Shown here piece by piece: positions 18,864 to 28,237 of a stretch of 64,000 nt of DNA. Position 1 is the stretch's first letter, and every line of letters starts with the position of its first letter. Where the stretch lies: contig NZ_WQDY01000005.1 in the NCBI RefSeq assembly GCF_013033355.1, positions 124,001 to 188,000 on the forward strand. Direction: 5' to 3'. Position numbers and translations under genes: made by a program. The notes under the pieces were generated by a model. That model saw only the letters and a program-made list of their open reading frames with translations, had not been told where the DNA came from and made no database searches. Source of the stretch: Ruegeria lacuscaerulensis. GTDB taxonomy: Bacteria > Pseudomonadota > Alphaproteobacteria > Rhodobacterales > Rhodobacteraceae.

Positions 18864-19376
18864 ATGAACGTATTGGGCAAAGTGGTAGCAGTGGGTGCGC
18901 TTGGCATTCTGGCTGCCTGTACCAGCAACGATCCATCCGATTTGGGCGGGGGCTTTGGCAATGGCGCGAATGGTGGTGGATTGGCGGCTGGGTCACCAAG
19001 TGATCCGCGCTCACCTGCCTATTTCCAGCAGACCGTCGGCGATCGTGTGTTGTTTGCGGTCGATCAATCAACGCTGACACCGCAGGCGCAGACTGTTTTG
19101 CAAGGGCAGGCGGATTGGTTGCTGGCAAACCCGGATTTCGTGGCGAACATAGAAGGTCACGCGGATGAACAAGGCACCCGTGAATATAACCTCGCACTGG
19201 GCGCACGCCGGGCGAATGCAGCACGGGAATATCTGATCTCGCGCGGGGTGGCAGGCAATCGCTTGACTACGGTCAGCTTTGGCAAAGAACGCCCAATCGA
19301 GATTTGCAGCACCGAGGAATGCTATTCCAAGAACCGCCGTGCGGTTACTGTGCTGACCGGGTCAACACTGGGGTAA
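18864..19376 (+). CDS. pal: Peptidoglycan-associated lipoprotein Pal
   Basis: An outer-membrane lipoprotein that anchors the envelope to peptidoglycan. The 170-residue precursor has a signal with lipobox LAAC (lipidated Cys19), a flexible glycine-rich linker (about 25-50), and an OmpA-like peptidoglycan-binding domain with the NIEGHADEQGTREYN motif and later arginines. GAGGCACTT precedes the ATG. cpoB begins 4 bases after its stop. Confidence 0.95.
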   Translation: MNVLGKVVAVGALGILAACTSNDPSDLGGGFGNGANGGGLAAGSPSDPRSPAYFQQTVGDRVLFAVDQSTLTPQAQTVLQGQADWLLANPDFVANIEGHADEQGTREYNLALGARRANAAREYLISRGVAGNRLTTVSFGKERPIEICSTEECYSKNRRAVTVLTGSTLG

Positions 19377-19380
19377 GGCG

Positions 19381-20205
19381 ATGAAAGTTGCAGGATGGGT
19401 TCTGGCGGCGGTTCTGACCACCGCCAGCGTGGCGCAAGCGCAAGATCAGCAAACTCTGGCGGATATCCGGCAAGAACTGACTGTGTTGCATGTGGAAATC
19501 CAGCGTCTGAAGCGCGAGTTTTCGACAACGGGCTCTCCGGCACCGAACCTGTCCGGCAGTTCGATATTGGAGCGTGTGGACGCGATCGAGGCCGAGTTGC
19601 AGCGCCTGACCCGTCAGACCGAGCAGTTGAACCAGCGGGTGCAGAATATCGTCACCGACGGCACCAACCGCATTGGCGATCTGGAGTTCCGTCTGGTCGA
19701 ACTGGAAGGCGGTGACCTGAGCGCGCTAGGAGAGACCTCGAGCCTTGGAGGGGACACCGAGATTGCTACCGCGGCCCCGACCTCGCCCAGCGCACCGGTT
19801 GCGATTGATCAGGGAGAGCTGGCAATCGGTGAACGGGCGGATTTTGATGCTGCGGCGCAAGCATTGGCTGAAGGTAGTTTCCAAGCAGCGGCCGATCAAT
19901 TTGCCAATTTTGACGTCTCTTACCCGGGCAGCCCACTGGCGCCTGAAGCCAATCTGAAGCGCGGGCACGCGCTTGAGGGCCTGGGCGACACGCGTGAAGC
20001 TGCGCGTGCTTTCCTGGCCAGCTTTACCGGCGACTCCGAAGGCGCATTTGCGCCTGAAGCGTTGTTTGAACTTGGCTCGGCCCTTGGGCGTCTTGGGCAG
20101 CGGGATCAGGCGTGCATCACGCTTGGGGAAGTCGGGGTGCGGTTTCCCGCCTCTTCTGCAGCGACTAGCGCAACGCAGGAAATGACCTCGCTGGGCTGTC
20201 CTTGA
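19381..20205 (+). CDS. cpoB: Cell division coordinator CpoB (YbgF)
   Basis: A periplasmic protein that coordinates peptidoglycan synthesis with Tol-Pal constriction. The 274-residue precursor has a signal peptide (about 1-20), an N-terminal coiled coil (about 25-105) that in homologues trimerises, a low-complexity linker, and a C-terminal TPR domain (about 150-270). Repeats such as APEANLKRGHALEGLGDTREA are visible in the last region. The stop overlaps the TTG start of tilS, so translation is probably coupled. Confidence 0.9.
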   Translation: MKVAGWVLAAVLTTASVAQAQDQQTLADIRQELTVLHVEIQRLKREFSTTGSPAPNLSGSSILERVDAIEAELQRLTRQTEQLNQRVQNIVTDGTNRIGDLEFRLVELEGGDLSALGETSSLGGDTEIATAAPTSPSAPVAIDQGELAIGERADFDAAAQALAEGSFQAAADQFANFDVSYPGSPLAPEANLKRGHALEGLGDTREAARAFLASFTGDSEGAFAPEALFELGSALGRLGQRDQACITLGEVGVRFPASSAATSATQEMTSLGCP

Positions 20206-21455
20206 GCGAACTTGCCGACAGGTTACGATCCGAGCTTCGTGCAGGTTTGCCTGAACGGTTGCCTTCTCGACTAGGTGTTGCCGTATCGGGCGGAGGCGAC
20301 TCGGTCGCCTTGTTGCATCTGATGAATGATCTCGCTCATGCCGAAGGTATTGAACTGCGTGCGGCGACAGTAAACCACCATCTGCGCGCGGAAGCAGCGA
20401 CCGAGGCGCTGTGGGTTTCGGACCACGCAAAGTCTATGGGTGTGTCGCATGACATTCTGGAGTGGCACGGTTGGAAAAAATCGGGAAACCTTCAGGATCA
20501 AGCGCGTCGCGCACGGTACGATTTGCTGACGGACTGGGCGCGGCGAAACCAGATCGGTGCGGTTGCTTTGGGTCATACTGCGGATGATCAGGCCGAGACC
20601 TTTCTGATGCGTTTGGGTCGCGCGGCAGGTGTTACCGGTCTGTCCGGCATGTCGACTGTTCGCAATCGTGACGGGTTTGTCCTATTGCGTCCGATGCTGA
20701 AGATCACCCGGCAGACCCTGCGGGAATACCTGACCGAGATCGGGGTCGAATGGATCGAAGATCCTTCGAATCAGGATCGTCGTTTTGATCGTGTCAAAGC
20801 CCGTGATGGGTTGGCCGGGCTTGGCGAAATCGGCATAACGGTCGAGTCTTTGGCACGGGTTGCTGATAATCTTGCACAAGCCCGTGATGCCTTGGATCAC
20901 TTTACGCAGGAATCCGCTGCCAAGGTGTTGGTTCCGGTGTCCGGTGATGTCTGTTTGGATCGCGAGGGCTTTGACGCTCTGCCCCAAGAGATTCAGCGCC
21001 GTTTGTTGATTGGCTGCATCCGATGGATTGCGGGAGGTGACTACCCGCCGCGCCAATCAGCGGTAGATGTCGCCCTTCATGCGATCAAACAGGGAAACGG
21101 GGCAACACTAGGGGGCTGTGTTCTTGTTACAAAAGCGCAGAAAACATGGATTTGTCGAGAACTAAACGCGATTTCGTACGAAACATGCGATCCCGACCAG
21201 ACTTGGGATAAACGCTGGATTCTGTCCGGCCCCTCCGGAAGCGATTTGCAAGTAAAACCACTTGGTGAACATGGCATCGCGCAGGTTTCAGGTTGGCGTG
21301 ATCTTGGAAAACCACGTGCGGCTTTAGTCGCCTCGCCCGCGATTTGGCACAAAGATGTGTTAATTTCGGCCCCATTGGCCGGTTTTGGCAACGGATGGCG
21401 CGCAGAAATCGTGTCGAAATGGCCCGACTTTCACTCTTCGTTTTTATCGCATTGA
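20202..21455 (+). CDS. tilS: tRNA(Ile)-lysidine synthase TilS
   Basis: An ATP-pyrophosphatase family enzyme that attaches lysine to C34 of tRNA-Ile(CAU), changing its decoding from AUG to AUA. The 417-residue protein has the PP-loop SGGGDS at residues 29-34 and the downstream GHTADDQAETFLMRLGRAAG segment. The start is a TTG at 20202, overlapping the cpoB stop. No better ATG exists upstream without running through cpoB. The tol-pal-tilS-ftsH order is common among alphaproteobacteria. Confidence 0.93.
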   Translation: MSELADRLRSELRAGLPERLPSRLGVAVSGGGDSVALLHLMNDLAHAEGIELRAATVNHHLRAEAATEALWVSDHAKSMGVSHDILEWHGWKKSGNLQDQARRARYDLLTDWARRNQIGAVALGHTADDQAETFLMRLGRAAGVTGLSGMSTVRNRDGFVLLRPMLKITRQTLREYLTEIGVEWIEDPSNQDRRFDRVKARDGLAGLGEIGITVESLARVADNLAQARDALDHFTQESAAKVLVPVSGDVCLDREGFDALPQEIQRRLLIGCIRWIAGGDYPPRQSAVDVALHAIKQGNGATLGGCVLVTKAQKTWICRELNAISYETCDPDQTWDKRWILSGPSGSDLQVKPLGEHGIAQVSGWRDLGKPRAALVASPAIWHKDVLISAPLAGFGNGWRAEIVSKWPDFHSSFLSH

Positions 21456-21531
21456 ACCTGCTTGAATCCTCTCTATTTTAAGAAGCAACCCGGCGGACAC
21501 GCATCCGCCGAAATCTTTTGGGAGATTTTCC

Positions 21532-23448
21532 TTGGGCAACGCTCGTAACATCGCCTTCTGGGTCGTTCTGTTTTTGCTGATCCTTGCACTGTTCAATTTG
21601 TTCAGCGGACCGGGTGGAACGCTTCAGAGCAATGAAAGAACCTATTCCGATTTCGTGGCCGCCGCGCAGAGCGGTGAAGTCAAAAACGTTACGCTGGATG
21701 GTGAACAGATTCGCTATACCACGCAAAGCGGCGCAAATTATGTGACCATCAAGCCAGCTGACGCCGAAGTCACAAAACTGCTGATCGATGAAAACATCCC
21801 TGTGCAGGCGGTCAAACAGCAGCAGTCGGGTTTCCAGTCCTTCCTGATTACTCTGCTGCCGTTCCTGCTGTTGATCGGCGTCTGGGTCTACTTCATGAAC
21901 CGGATGCAGGGCGGCGGCAAAGGCGGCGCGATGGGCTTTGGCAAGTCCAAGGCTAAGATGCTGACCGAAAAACATGGCCGCGTGACCTTTGACGACGTGG
22001 CCGGTATCGACGAGGCCAAGGAAGAGCTGGAAGAGATCGTAGAATTCCTGCGCAACCCGCAGAAGTTCAGCCGTCTGGGCGGCAAGATCCCAAAAGGCGC
22101 GCTGCTAGTTGGCCCTCCGGGTACTGGTAAGACACTGTTGGCCCGTGCGATTGCAGGTGAGGCAGGCGTGCCCTTCTTCACCATCTCAGGCTCGGACTTT
22201 GTCGAGATGTTCGTGGGTGTTGGTGCGTCCCGTGTGCGCGACATGTTCGAACAGGCCAAGAAAAACGCACCTTGTATCGTGTTTATCGACGAGATTGACG
22301 CCGTGGGCCGCCATCGTGGTGCCGGTTATGGCGGCGGGAATGACGAACGCGAACAGACGCTCAACCAATTGCTGGTCGAGATGGACGGGTTCGAGGCCAA
22401 CGAAGGTGTTATCATTCTGGCGGCTACCAACCGTAAGGACGTGTTGGACCCCGCGCTGCTGCGTCCGGGCCGGTTTGACCGCAACGTGACCGTCGGCAAC
22501 CCGGACATCAAAGGCCGGGAGAAGATCTTGGGCGTGCATGCGCGCAAGACGCCTCTGGGCCCCGATGTCGATCTGCGCATCATCGCGCGGGGGACACCGG
22601 GTTTCTCGGGTGCCGATCTGGCGAACCTGGTGAATGAGGCCGCTCTGATGGCCGCGCGTGTGGGCCGCCGCTTTGTCACCATGGAAGACTTCGAGAACGC
22701 CAAAGACAAGGTGATGATGGGGGCCGAGCGTCGCAGCATGGTGCTGACGCAGGACCAGAAGGAAAAGACGGCCTATCACGAATCCGGTCACGCTGTGGTT
22801 GGTCTGGAACTGCCACTGTGCGACCCGGTCTATAAGGCGACGATCATTCCGCGCGGTGGTGCGCTGGGTATGGTTGTGTCGCTGCCGGAAATGGATCGCC
22901 TGAACTATCACCGCGATGAGTGCGAGCAAAAGCTGGCCATGACTATGGCCGGTAAAGCCGCCGAGGTCATCAAATACGGTGAGGATCATGTCTCGAACGG
23001 CCCCGCCGGGGACATCATGCAGGCCAGTCAATTGGCGCGCGCGATGGTGATGCGCTGGGGCATGTCAGACAAGGTCGGCAATATCGACTATGCCGAAGCG
23101 CATGAGGGCTATCAGGGTAACACCGCAGGTTTCTCGGTCTCGGCCCATACCAAAGAGCTGATCGAGGAAGAGGTAAAGCGCCTGATCCAGCAAGGGTATG
23201 AGCGCGCTCACCAAATCCTGACCGACAAGAACGAGGAATGGGAGCGTCTGGCCCAAGGTCTGCTGGAGTATGAGACCCTGACCGGCGATGAGATCAAGCG
23301 CGTCATGAACGGTGACAAACCAACCGAAGATGATGACGAAAGTGACAAGCCGGACGAAGGCAGCGCACCCAGCGTGACGGCTATCCCAAAGACCAAGGTC
23401 AAAAAATCTCCACCCGATGGCGGGATGGAGCCGGAACCGACGGCATAA
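21532..23448 (+). CDS. ftsH: ATP-dependent zinc metalloprotease FtsH
   Basis: A membrane-bound AAA+ protease that degrades misassembled membrane proteins and regulatory proteins such as LpxC. The 638-residue protein has two N-terminal helices (about 8-25 and 102-122) around a periplasmic domain. The AAA+ module has Walker A GPPGTGKT at residues 194-201 and Walker B FIDEID near 251-256. The zinc site is HESGH at 416-420. The start is a TTG at 21532 with GGGAG ahead of it; the leader contains a small hairpin (21491-21510). A very strong terminator follows the stop. Confidence 0.97.
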   Translation: MGNARNIAFWVVLFLLILALFNLFSGPGGTLQSNERTYSDFVAAAQSGEVKNVTLDGEQIRYTTQSGANYVTIKPADAEVTKLLIDENIPVQAVKQQQSGFQSFLITLLPFLLLIGVWVYFMNRMQGGGKGGAMGFGKSKAKMLTEKHGRVTFDDVAGIDEAKEELEEIVEFLRNPQKFSRLGGKIPKGALLVGPPGTGKTLLARAIAGEAGVPFFTISGSDFVEMFVGVGASRVRDMFEQAKKNAPCIVFIDEIDAVGRHRGAGYGGGNDEREQTLNQLLVEMDGFEANEGVIILAATNRKDVLDPALLRPGRFDRNVTVGNPDIKGREKILGVHARKTPLGPDVDLRIIARGTPGFSGADLANLVNEAALMAARVGRRFVTMEDFENAKDKVMMGAERRSMVLTQDQKEKTAYHESGHAVVGLELPLCDPVYKATIIPRGGALGMVVSLPEMDRLNYHRDECEQKLAMTMAGKAAEVIKYGEDHVSNGPAGDIMQASQLARAMVMRWGMSDKVGNIDYAEAHEGYQGNTAGFSVSAHTKELIEEEVKRLIQQGYERAHQILTDKNEEWERLAQGLLEYETLTGDEIKRVMNGDKPTEDDDESDKPDEGSAPSVTAIPKTKVKKSPPDGGMEPEPTA

Positions 23449-23451
23449 TTC

Positions 23452-23485
23452 AAAAACCCGGGCTAAGACCCGGGTTTTTCTTTTC
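23452..23485 (+). terminator. Intrinsic terminator of ftsH
   Basis: A perfect 11-bp stem AAAAACCCGGG / CCCGGGTTTTT (23452-23462 with 23469-23479) closes a 6-base loop 3 bases after the ftsH stop. The downstream strand continues CTTTTCTTT. It probably ends the whole tol-pal-tilS-ftsH region. Confidence 0.92.
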
Positions 23486-23540
23486 TTTCCCGGGTGCCTG
23501 CATTCTAGTAGCGGCTGGAACAGAGCGAAGGAGAGAGACG

Positions 23541-24116
23541 ATGCCGGTCTTGCGCAAAACGGAATTCACGGCCGAAGTTGTCTGGCTTGGTCAGGTGCCG
23601 ACTGGGGCCTCCATCAGGGCCGAGGCCGCGGCCTCATTGTCTCTTGGGTTCGCGGGGGTTGCAGGAGAGCGACACGAGGGGGAAAACCGCGCGTCCTGCG
23701 TGCGCATGACAAACATCTATCCCAAGGGCACGGAAATCCGAAATGTACGGCAGCTCTCGGTGTTGTCCCAAGAGGAAATGCAGGAAACTGCGGTCGAGAT
23801 GGGGCTGGACACGCTTAATCCGTCCTATCTTGGGGTCAGTATCCTGTTGAAGGGTATCCCCGATTTCACCCATGTGCCTCCGTCATCGCGCCTGCAAGGG
23901 CCGGATGGAGTAACGATCACGATCGACATGGAGAACCGCCCCTGTGTGATACCGGGACGCGAGGTCGAAGCCGATCTGCCCGGTCACGGTGCCGCTTTCA
24001 AGCCTGCCGCGCAGGGAAGGCGCGGTGTGACGGCTTGGGTCGAACGCCCCGGAGTTCTGAGCTTGGGTGATTCCCTGACGTTGTTTGTTCCCGATCAGCG
24101 CGCTTGGGCACCTTAA
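23541..24116 (+). CDS. MOSC domain protein
   Basis: A 191-residue cytoplasmic protein with the MOSC (molybdenum cofactor sulfurase C-terminal) pattern: a central KGTEIRNVRQLSVLS beta core, and a C-terminal GRRGVTAWVERPGVLSLGD strand set. MOSC domains bind sulfur or molybdopterin-like groups in sulfur transfer or amidoxime reduction. This stand-alone form has no assigned substrate. A GAAGGAGAG ribosome site precedes the ATG. No molybdenum-cofactor gene is adjacent. Confidence 0.75.
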   Translation: MPVLRKTEFTAEVVWLGQVPTGASIRAEAAASLSLGFAGVAGERHEGENRASCVRMTNIYPKGTEIRNVRQLSVLSQEEMQETAVEMGLDTLNPSYLGVSILLKGIPDFTHVPPSSRLQGPDGVTITIDMENRPCVIPGREVEADLPGHGAAFKPAAQGRRGVTAWVERPGVLSLGDSLTLFVPDQRAWAP

Positions 24117-24252
24117 GACACAGGCTTTCCGATGCGAAACGATCAAAGTTACGTGACGCCACCCTGTAAGTGACGCTACGCCGTTTCAAGACATGATTAT
24201 GTCGGAATCCACATCTATCGCCACGGTACACGACGGTATGGGTTGACCAGCG

Positions 24253-24273
24253 CCGACGCCCTGCGTCGGTTTT
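24253..24273 (+). terminator. Terminator-like hairpin in the fhs leader
   Basis: A perfect 7-bp stem CCGACGC / GCGTCGG (24253-24259 with 24263-24269) with a 3-base loop is followed by TTTT and lies only 29 bases ahead of the fhs ATG. Such a position suits a transcription attenuator of fhs as much as an end for the MOSC transcript. Confidence 0.55.
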
Positions 24274-24302
24274 GCACGGCATTCAATCAGGGACCCTGCC
24301 CA

Positions 24303-25979
24303 ATGAGCTATAAATCCGACATCGAAATCGCCCGCGAAGCGAATAAGAAGCCGATTCAGGAAATCGGTGCCAAGATCGGCATCGACTCTGCCGATCTGCT
24401 GCCTTACGGCCATGATAAGGCCAAGGTCAGCCAGGACTTCATCAACTCGGTTCAAGACCGCGAAGACGGCAAGCTGATCCTTGTCACCGCGATCAACCCG
24501 ACCCCTGCGGGTGAAGGCAAGACCACCACCACCGTTGGTCTGGGCGACGGTCTGAACCGCATTGGCAAGAACGCGATGATCTGTATCCGCGAAGCCTCGC
24601 TGGGCCCGAACTTCGGCATGAAGGGCGGCGCTGCGGGTGGCGGTTACGCACAGGTTGTTCCGATGGAAGAGATGAACCTGCACTTCACCGGTGACTTCCA
24701 TGCCATCACATCGGCCCACTCGCTGCTGTCGGCGATGATCGACAACCACATCTATTGGGGTAACGAGTGCGACATCGACATTCGCCGCGTTGCATGGCGT
24801 CGTGTGGTCGACATGAACGACCGCGCGCTGCGTCAGATCACTGCCTCGCTGGGTGGCGTGTCGAACGGTTTCCCGCGCGAAGCAGGCTTTGACATCACCG
24901 TTGCGTCCGAAGTTATGGCGATCCTGTGCCTGGCCAACGACCTGAAAGACCTGGAAAAGCGTCTGGGCGACATCATCGTTGCTTACCGCCGCGACAAGAC
25001 CCCGGTTTACTGCCGCGACATCAAGGCCGAAGGCGCAATGACCGTACTGCTGAAAGACGCAATGCAGCCGAACCTGGTGCAGACACTGGAAAACAACCCG
25101 GCCTTCGTCCATGGCGGCCCCTTCGCGAACATCGCGCACGGCTGTAACTCGGTCATCGCGACCAAGACCGCGCTGAAAGTGGCTGACTATGTCGTCACCG
25201 AAGCAGGTTTTGGGGCCGACCTGGGTGCCGAGAAGTTCATGAACATCAAGTGCCGCAAGGCGGGAATTGCCCCGTCTGCAGTGGTGCTGGTTGCCACCGT
25301 ACGCGCGATGAAGATGAACGGCGGCGTCGCCAAGGCTGACTTGGGCGCAGAAAACGTCGATGCGGTTCAGTCCGGCTGCGCTAACCTGGGTCGCCACATT
25401 GAGAACGTGAAGTCCTTTGGCGTGCCGGTTGTTGTGGCCATCAACCACTTTGTCACCGACACCGATGCCGAAGTTGATGCGGTCAAGAAATACTGCGCCG
25501 ATCACGGGGTCGAGGCGGTACTGTCGCGTCACTGGGAACTGGGCTCGGAAGGCTCGGCACCGCTGGCCGAAAAAGTCGTGGAAATCGTCGAAGGTGGCAC
25601 TGCTAACTTCGCGCCGATCTACCCCGATGACATGCCGCTGTTCGAGAAGGTTGAAACCATCGCCAAGCGCATCTACCGCGCCGATGAGGTTCTGGCCGAC
25701 AACAAGATCCGCAACCAACTGCGCGAGTGGGAAGACGCGGGCTATGGCAACCTGCCGGTCTGCATGGCGAAAACCCAGTACTCGTTCTCGACCGATCCGA
25801 CCCTGCGCGGTGCGCCCACAGGCCACTCGGTCCCGGTGCGTGAAGTCCGCCTGTCCGCTGGTGCCGGCTTCATCGTGGTTGTCTGCGGCGAGATCATGAC
25901 CATGCCCGGTCTGCCCCGCAAACCGGCCGCGGAAACCATCTGCCTTAACGACGCAGGCGAGATCGAGGGCTTGTTCTAA
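24303..25979 (+). CDS. fhs: Formate--tetrahydrofolate ligase
   Basis: This enzyme makes 10-formyltetrahydrofolate from formate, tetrahydrofolate and ATP, feeding purine synthesis and formyl-Met or, in reverse, one-carbon oxidation. The 558-residue protein has the nucleotide loop TPAGEGKT at residues 67-74, followed by the family GLGDGL and [12 protein letters not shown] stretches. The ATG at 24303 gives the normal length; an upstream in-frame ATG at 24243 would read through the leader hairpin. In roseobacters this enzyme, together with FolD, handles one-carbon units from methylated marine compounds, so the local pairing with folD makes sense. Confidence 0.96.
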   Translation: MSYKSDIEIAREANKKPIQEIGAKIGIDSADLLPYGHDKAKVSQDFINSVQDREDGKLILVTAINPTPAGEGKTTTTVGLGDGLNRIGKNAMICIREASLGPNFGMKGGAAGGGYAQVVPMEEMNLHFTGDFHAITSAHSLLSAMIDNHIYWGNECDIDIRRVAWRRVVDMNDRALRQITASLGGVSNGFPREAGFDITVASEVMAILCLANDLKDLEKRLGDIIVAYRRDKTPVYCRDIKAEGAMTVLLKDAMQPNLVQTLENNPAFVHGGPFANIAHGCNSVIATKTALKVADYVVTEAGFGADLGAEKFMNIKCRKAGIAPSAVVLVATVRAMKMNGGVAKADLGAENVDAVQSGCANLGRHIENVKSFGVPVVVAINHFVTDTDAEVDAVKKYCADHGVEAVLSRHWELGSEGSAPLAEKVVEIVEGGTANFAPIYPDDMPLFEKVETIAKRIYRADEVLADNKIRNQLREWEDAGYGNLPVCMAKTQYSFSTDPTLRGAPTGHSVPVREVRLSAGAGFIVVVCGEIMTMPGLPRKPAAETICLNDAGEIEGLF

Positions 25980-26001
25980 GCCCCCAAATAAGACATCTCG
26001 T

Positions 26002-26023
26002 GGTCCGGGGATATCCCCGGGCC
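26002..26023 (+). repeat. Hairpin between fhs and mutase gene
   Basis: A 9-bp GC-rich inverted repeat (26002-26010 with 26015-26023, one G-T pair) closes an ATAT loop ahead of the ribosome site GAGGAG. No T tract follows, so it is better seen as a processing or stability element within an fhs-mutase transcript. Confidence 0.5.
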
Positions 26024-26037
26024 ATGAGGAGACGAAC

Positions 26038-26343
26038 ATGCCCACTCTGACACCTCCGCAGGACTGTCATTCAATGCAGGAACTGCGGGTTCAGATCGAC
26101 AAGCTGGACCGCCAACTGATCGAGATGTTGGTGATGCGTGCGGGATATATCGACCGCGCCTCGCAGTTGAAACCTGCCGAGGGGCTGCCCGCCCGCATCC
26201 CGGACCGTGTCGAGGAAGTGGTGCAGCGCGTGCGCGCAAGTTCGGACGATCTGGGTATGGACCCGGACCTGGCCGAACGGCTGTGGCGCATATTGATTGA
26301 TTGGTCGATCGCACGCGAGGAACGTGTGCTCGGCGCCGACTGA
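26038..26343 (+). CDS. Chorismate mutase-family protein (PchB-like)
   Basis: A 101-residue all-helical protein of the AroQ chorismate mutase superfamily. Visible landmarks are LRVQIDKLDRQLIEML, MRAGYIDRASQLK with the active-site type Arg and Lys, and the closing helix LWRILIDWSIAREE. The segment around RASQLK and the C-terminal helix look closer to isochorismate pyruvate lyase (PchB) than to classical monofunctional AroQ. Either activity would act on chorismate-derived substrates in the cytoplasm. It sits between fhs and folD on the same strand, which suggests co-expression with folate one-carbon genes. The biochemical link is unknown. Confidence 0.8.
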   Translation: MPTLTPPQDCHSMQELRVQIDKLDRQLIEMLVMRAGYIDRASQLKPAEGLPARIPDRVEEVVQRVRASSDDLGMDPDLAERLWRILIDWSIAREERVLGAD

Positions 26344-26373
26344 TCGGGCGTTTCAGGCGCCTGATCCGTTTTT
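26342..26373 (+). terminator. Terminator-like hairpin before folD
   Basis: A 9-bp stem with one G-T pair (26342-26350 with 26358-26366) starts inside the mutase stop codon and is followed by CCGTTTTT. It lies 18 bases ahead of the folD ATG, so transcription into folD either escapes it or begins within this short gap. Confidence 0.55.
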
Positions 26374-26391
26374 GATAGAAGGGATGACAGG

Positions 26392-27282
26392 ATGGTAGCC
26401 GAGGTTATCGACGGTAAAGCTTTTGCGGCGAAAGTGCGCGCGCAGGTGGCTGATCAGGTTGCAAAGCTGAAAGAGCAAAGTGGTATCACGCCCGGTCTGG
26501 CAGTGGTTCTGGTTGGTGAAGACCCGGCCAGCCAGGTCTATGTGCGCTCGAAAGGCAAACAGACCGTCGAGGTCGGCATGAACTCGTACGAGCATAAGCT
26601 TGATGCCGAGACCTCGGAAGAAGACCTGCTGGCGCTGATCGACAAGCTGAACAACGACCCCGCCGTGCACGGTATTCTGGTGCAGTTGCCTCTGCCCAAA
26701 CACCTGAACGAAGATCTGGTGATCAACTCGATCGACCCGGCCAAGGATGTGGACGGCTTCCATATCTCGAACGTGGGTCTGCTGGGGACGGGCCAGAAAT
26801 CGATGGTGCCCTGCACGCCGCTGGGTTGTCTGATGATGCTGCGCGATTATCACGGCTCGCTATCGGGGATGGACGCGGTGGTGATTGGCCGTTCGAATAT
26901 CGTGGGCAAGCCGATGGCACAGTTGCTGCTGGGTGACAGCTGTACCGTGACCATCGCGCATTCGCGCACCAAGGACTTGCCAGACGTTGTGCGCCGGGCC
27001 GACATCGTCGTCGCCGCCGTTGGCCGCCCCGAAATGGTGCCGGGCGACTGGATCAAAGAAGGCGCAACCGTAATCGACGTAGGCATCAACCGGATTGAGC
27101 GTGACGGTAAGAACAAGCTGGTCGGTGACGTGGATTATGCCAGTGCGGCCGAGCGTGCAGGCGCAATCACCCCGGTTCCGGGCGGTGTCGGTCCGATGAC
27201 CATCGCCTGCCTGCTGGCCAACACCCTGACCGCCTGCTGCCGTGCAAACAGCCTGCCGGAACCTGAAGGGCTGACCGTCTAG
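26392..27282 (+). CDS. folD: Methylenetetrahydrofolate dehydrogenase / cyclohydrolase
   Basis: A bifunctional enzyme interconverting 5,10-methylene-, methenyl- and 10-formyl-tetrahydrofolate with NADP. The 296-residue protein shows YVRSKGKQT with the catalytic Lys, the QLPLPKHLN segment, the Rossmann-type [14 protein letters not shown] and the C-terminal [26 protein letters not shown] precedes the ATG. Together with fhs it forms the reversible formate-to-methylene-THF path. Confidence 0.96.
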   Translation: MVAEVIDGKAFAAKVRAQVADQVAKLKEQSGITPGLAVVLVGEDPASQVYVRSKGKQTVEVGMNSYEHKLDAETSEEDLLALIDKLNNDPAVHGILVQLPLPKHLNEDLVINSIDPAKDVDGFHISNVGLLGTGQKSMVPCTPLGCLMMLRDYHGSLSGMDAVVIGRSNIVGKPMAQLLLGDSCTVTIAHSRTKDLPDVVRRADIVVAAVGRPEMVPGDWIKEGATVIDVGINRIERDGKNKLVGDVDYASAAERAGAITPVPGGVGPMTIACLLANTLTACCRANSLPEPEGLTV

Positions 27283-27314
27283 CGCGTACGATCCGCGCAA
27301 ACCAAAGAATGCGA

Positions 27315-27352
27315 CGGGCCGGGAGTGGAAACACTTACCGGCCCGATTGTTT
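27315..27352 (+). terminator. Terminator of folD
   Basis: An 8-bp stem CGGGCCGG / CCGGCCCG (27315-27322 with 27338-27345) is extended by a further short stem closed by a GAAA-type loop. ATTGTTT follows. It lies about 30 bases after the folD stop. Confidence 0.75.
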
Positions 27353-27485
27353 CACGGAACAATCAACGAAACTTAATCTGGCAGGGTTTGAATATGGCGA
27401 GAACGATGATAAACCTATGATCTCAGCGAGTTAGGCGCTTGAGTGTCATGCTCGACTGGAAACAGGAGAGAGTATCTGAGCTGTC

Positions 27486-28232
27486 ATGCCGAATAAACTA
27501 AGCTCATTGGTTGCCGAGTTTACGATGCGCCGGGTGGTTGCCGGTGCGATTTTCCTGCCCTTAATGGCCATTGCATTTCAACCGTTCCAGAATATGGATC
27601 TGAGCTTTTCCTTGCGCCTGATATTTTGGGCCGGGGTCACAGCCTTGGCTTTGGGGGTGACATGGGCGGCGCGACAACTGCTGAAGAAATGGTTCGCTGA
27701 AACCTCTTTCACGGGGTGGGATCTTGCTTTTACGTTTGTTGCTTTTGCGCTGTTCGTTCCTTCGCTGTGGTTGATGACCTTGCTTGTCTTCTCGGCTGGT
27801 GGGCAGCAGGCACCAGACGTCCTGTCAGTGGTATCTTACGGAGCTTTGTTTACGACCGGGCTGTTGATCATCCGGCGGGCTCCGGTTCAGTCAGCTACGG
27901 ATCTTGACATCGACCGCTTTGCGCCACGACTTTACAGGCGATTGCCGCAAGAGTTCACGGGGCAGGTTCTGCGTCTGGCAGTCCGGGATCATTCCGTTGA
28001 CGTCGTCACCACCGAGGGGCTTTTCACCATCCGATCAAGGTTTACCGATGCCATTGCCGAGATGGAGCCCGAGCGTGGGCATTGCACCCACCGCTCGCAC
28101 TGGGTGGTCGACGCTGCTGTGACCGGGATTGAAAAGAGTCACGGAAAAACGTTTCTACGCCTGACAAATGGCGAACTGGTCCCAGTCAGTCGCAAGTACA
28201 AACCCATACTTGAAAAAGACGGCGTAATCTAA
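27486..28232 (+). CDS. Membrane-anchored LytTR-domain protein
   Basis: A 248-residue protein with about four hydrophobic helices (residues 15-35, 40-62, 77-102 and 112-130) and a C-terminal LytTR-type DNA-binding domain (about 150-245). The C-terminal domain shows VVTTEGLFTIRSRFTDAIAEM and the RSHWVVD motif typical of LytTR folds. LytTR domains bind DNA direct repeats; membrane-fused versions may sense envelope or small-molecule cues, which is inference. No histidine kinase or target gene is adjacent. Transcription begins after the folD terminator. Confidence 0.8.
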   Translation: MPNKLSSLVAEFTMRRVVAGAIFLPLMAIAFQPFQNMDLSFSLRLIFWAGVTALALGVTWAARQLLKKWFAETSFTGWDLAFTFVAFALFVPSLWLMTLLVFSAGGQQAPDVLSVVSYGALFTTGLLIIRRAPVQSATDLDIDRFAPRLYRRLPQEFTGQVLRLAVRDHSVDVVTTEGLFTIRSRFTDAIAEMEPERGHCTHRSHWVVDAAVTGIEKSHGKTFLRLTNGELVPVSRKYKPILEKDGVI

Positions 28233-28237
28233 ACGCC

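Noticed and set aside
22186..23031. A 281-residue frame antisense to ftsH
   Set aside because: His- and Arg-rich shadow sequence with no start signals; ftsH is certain on the other strand.
24186..26045. A 619-residue open frame antisense to fhs
   Set aside because: It mirrors fhs codon bias in a high-GC gene, has no ribosome site or family motif, and fhs itself is unmistakable.
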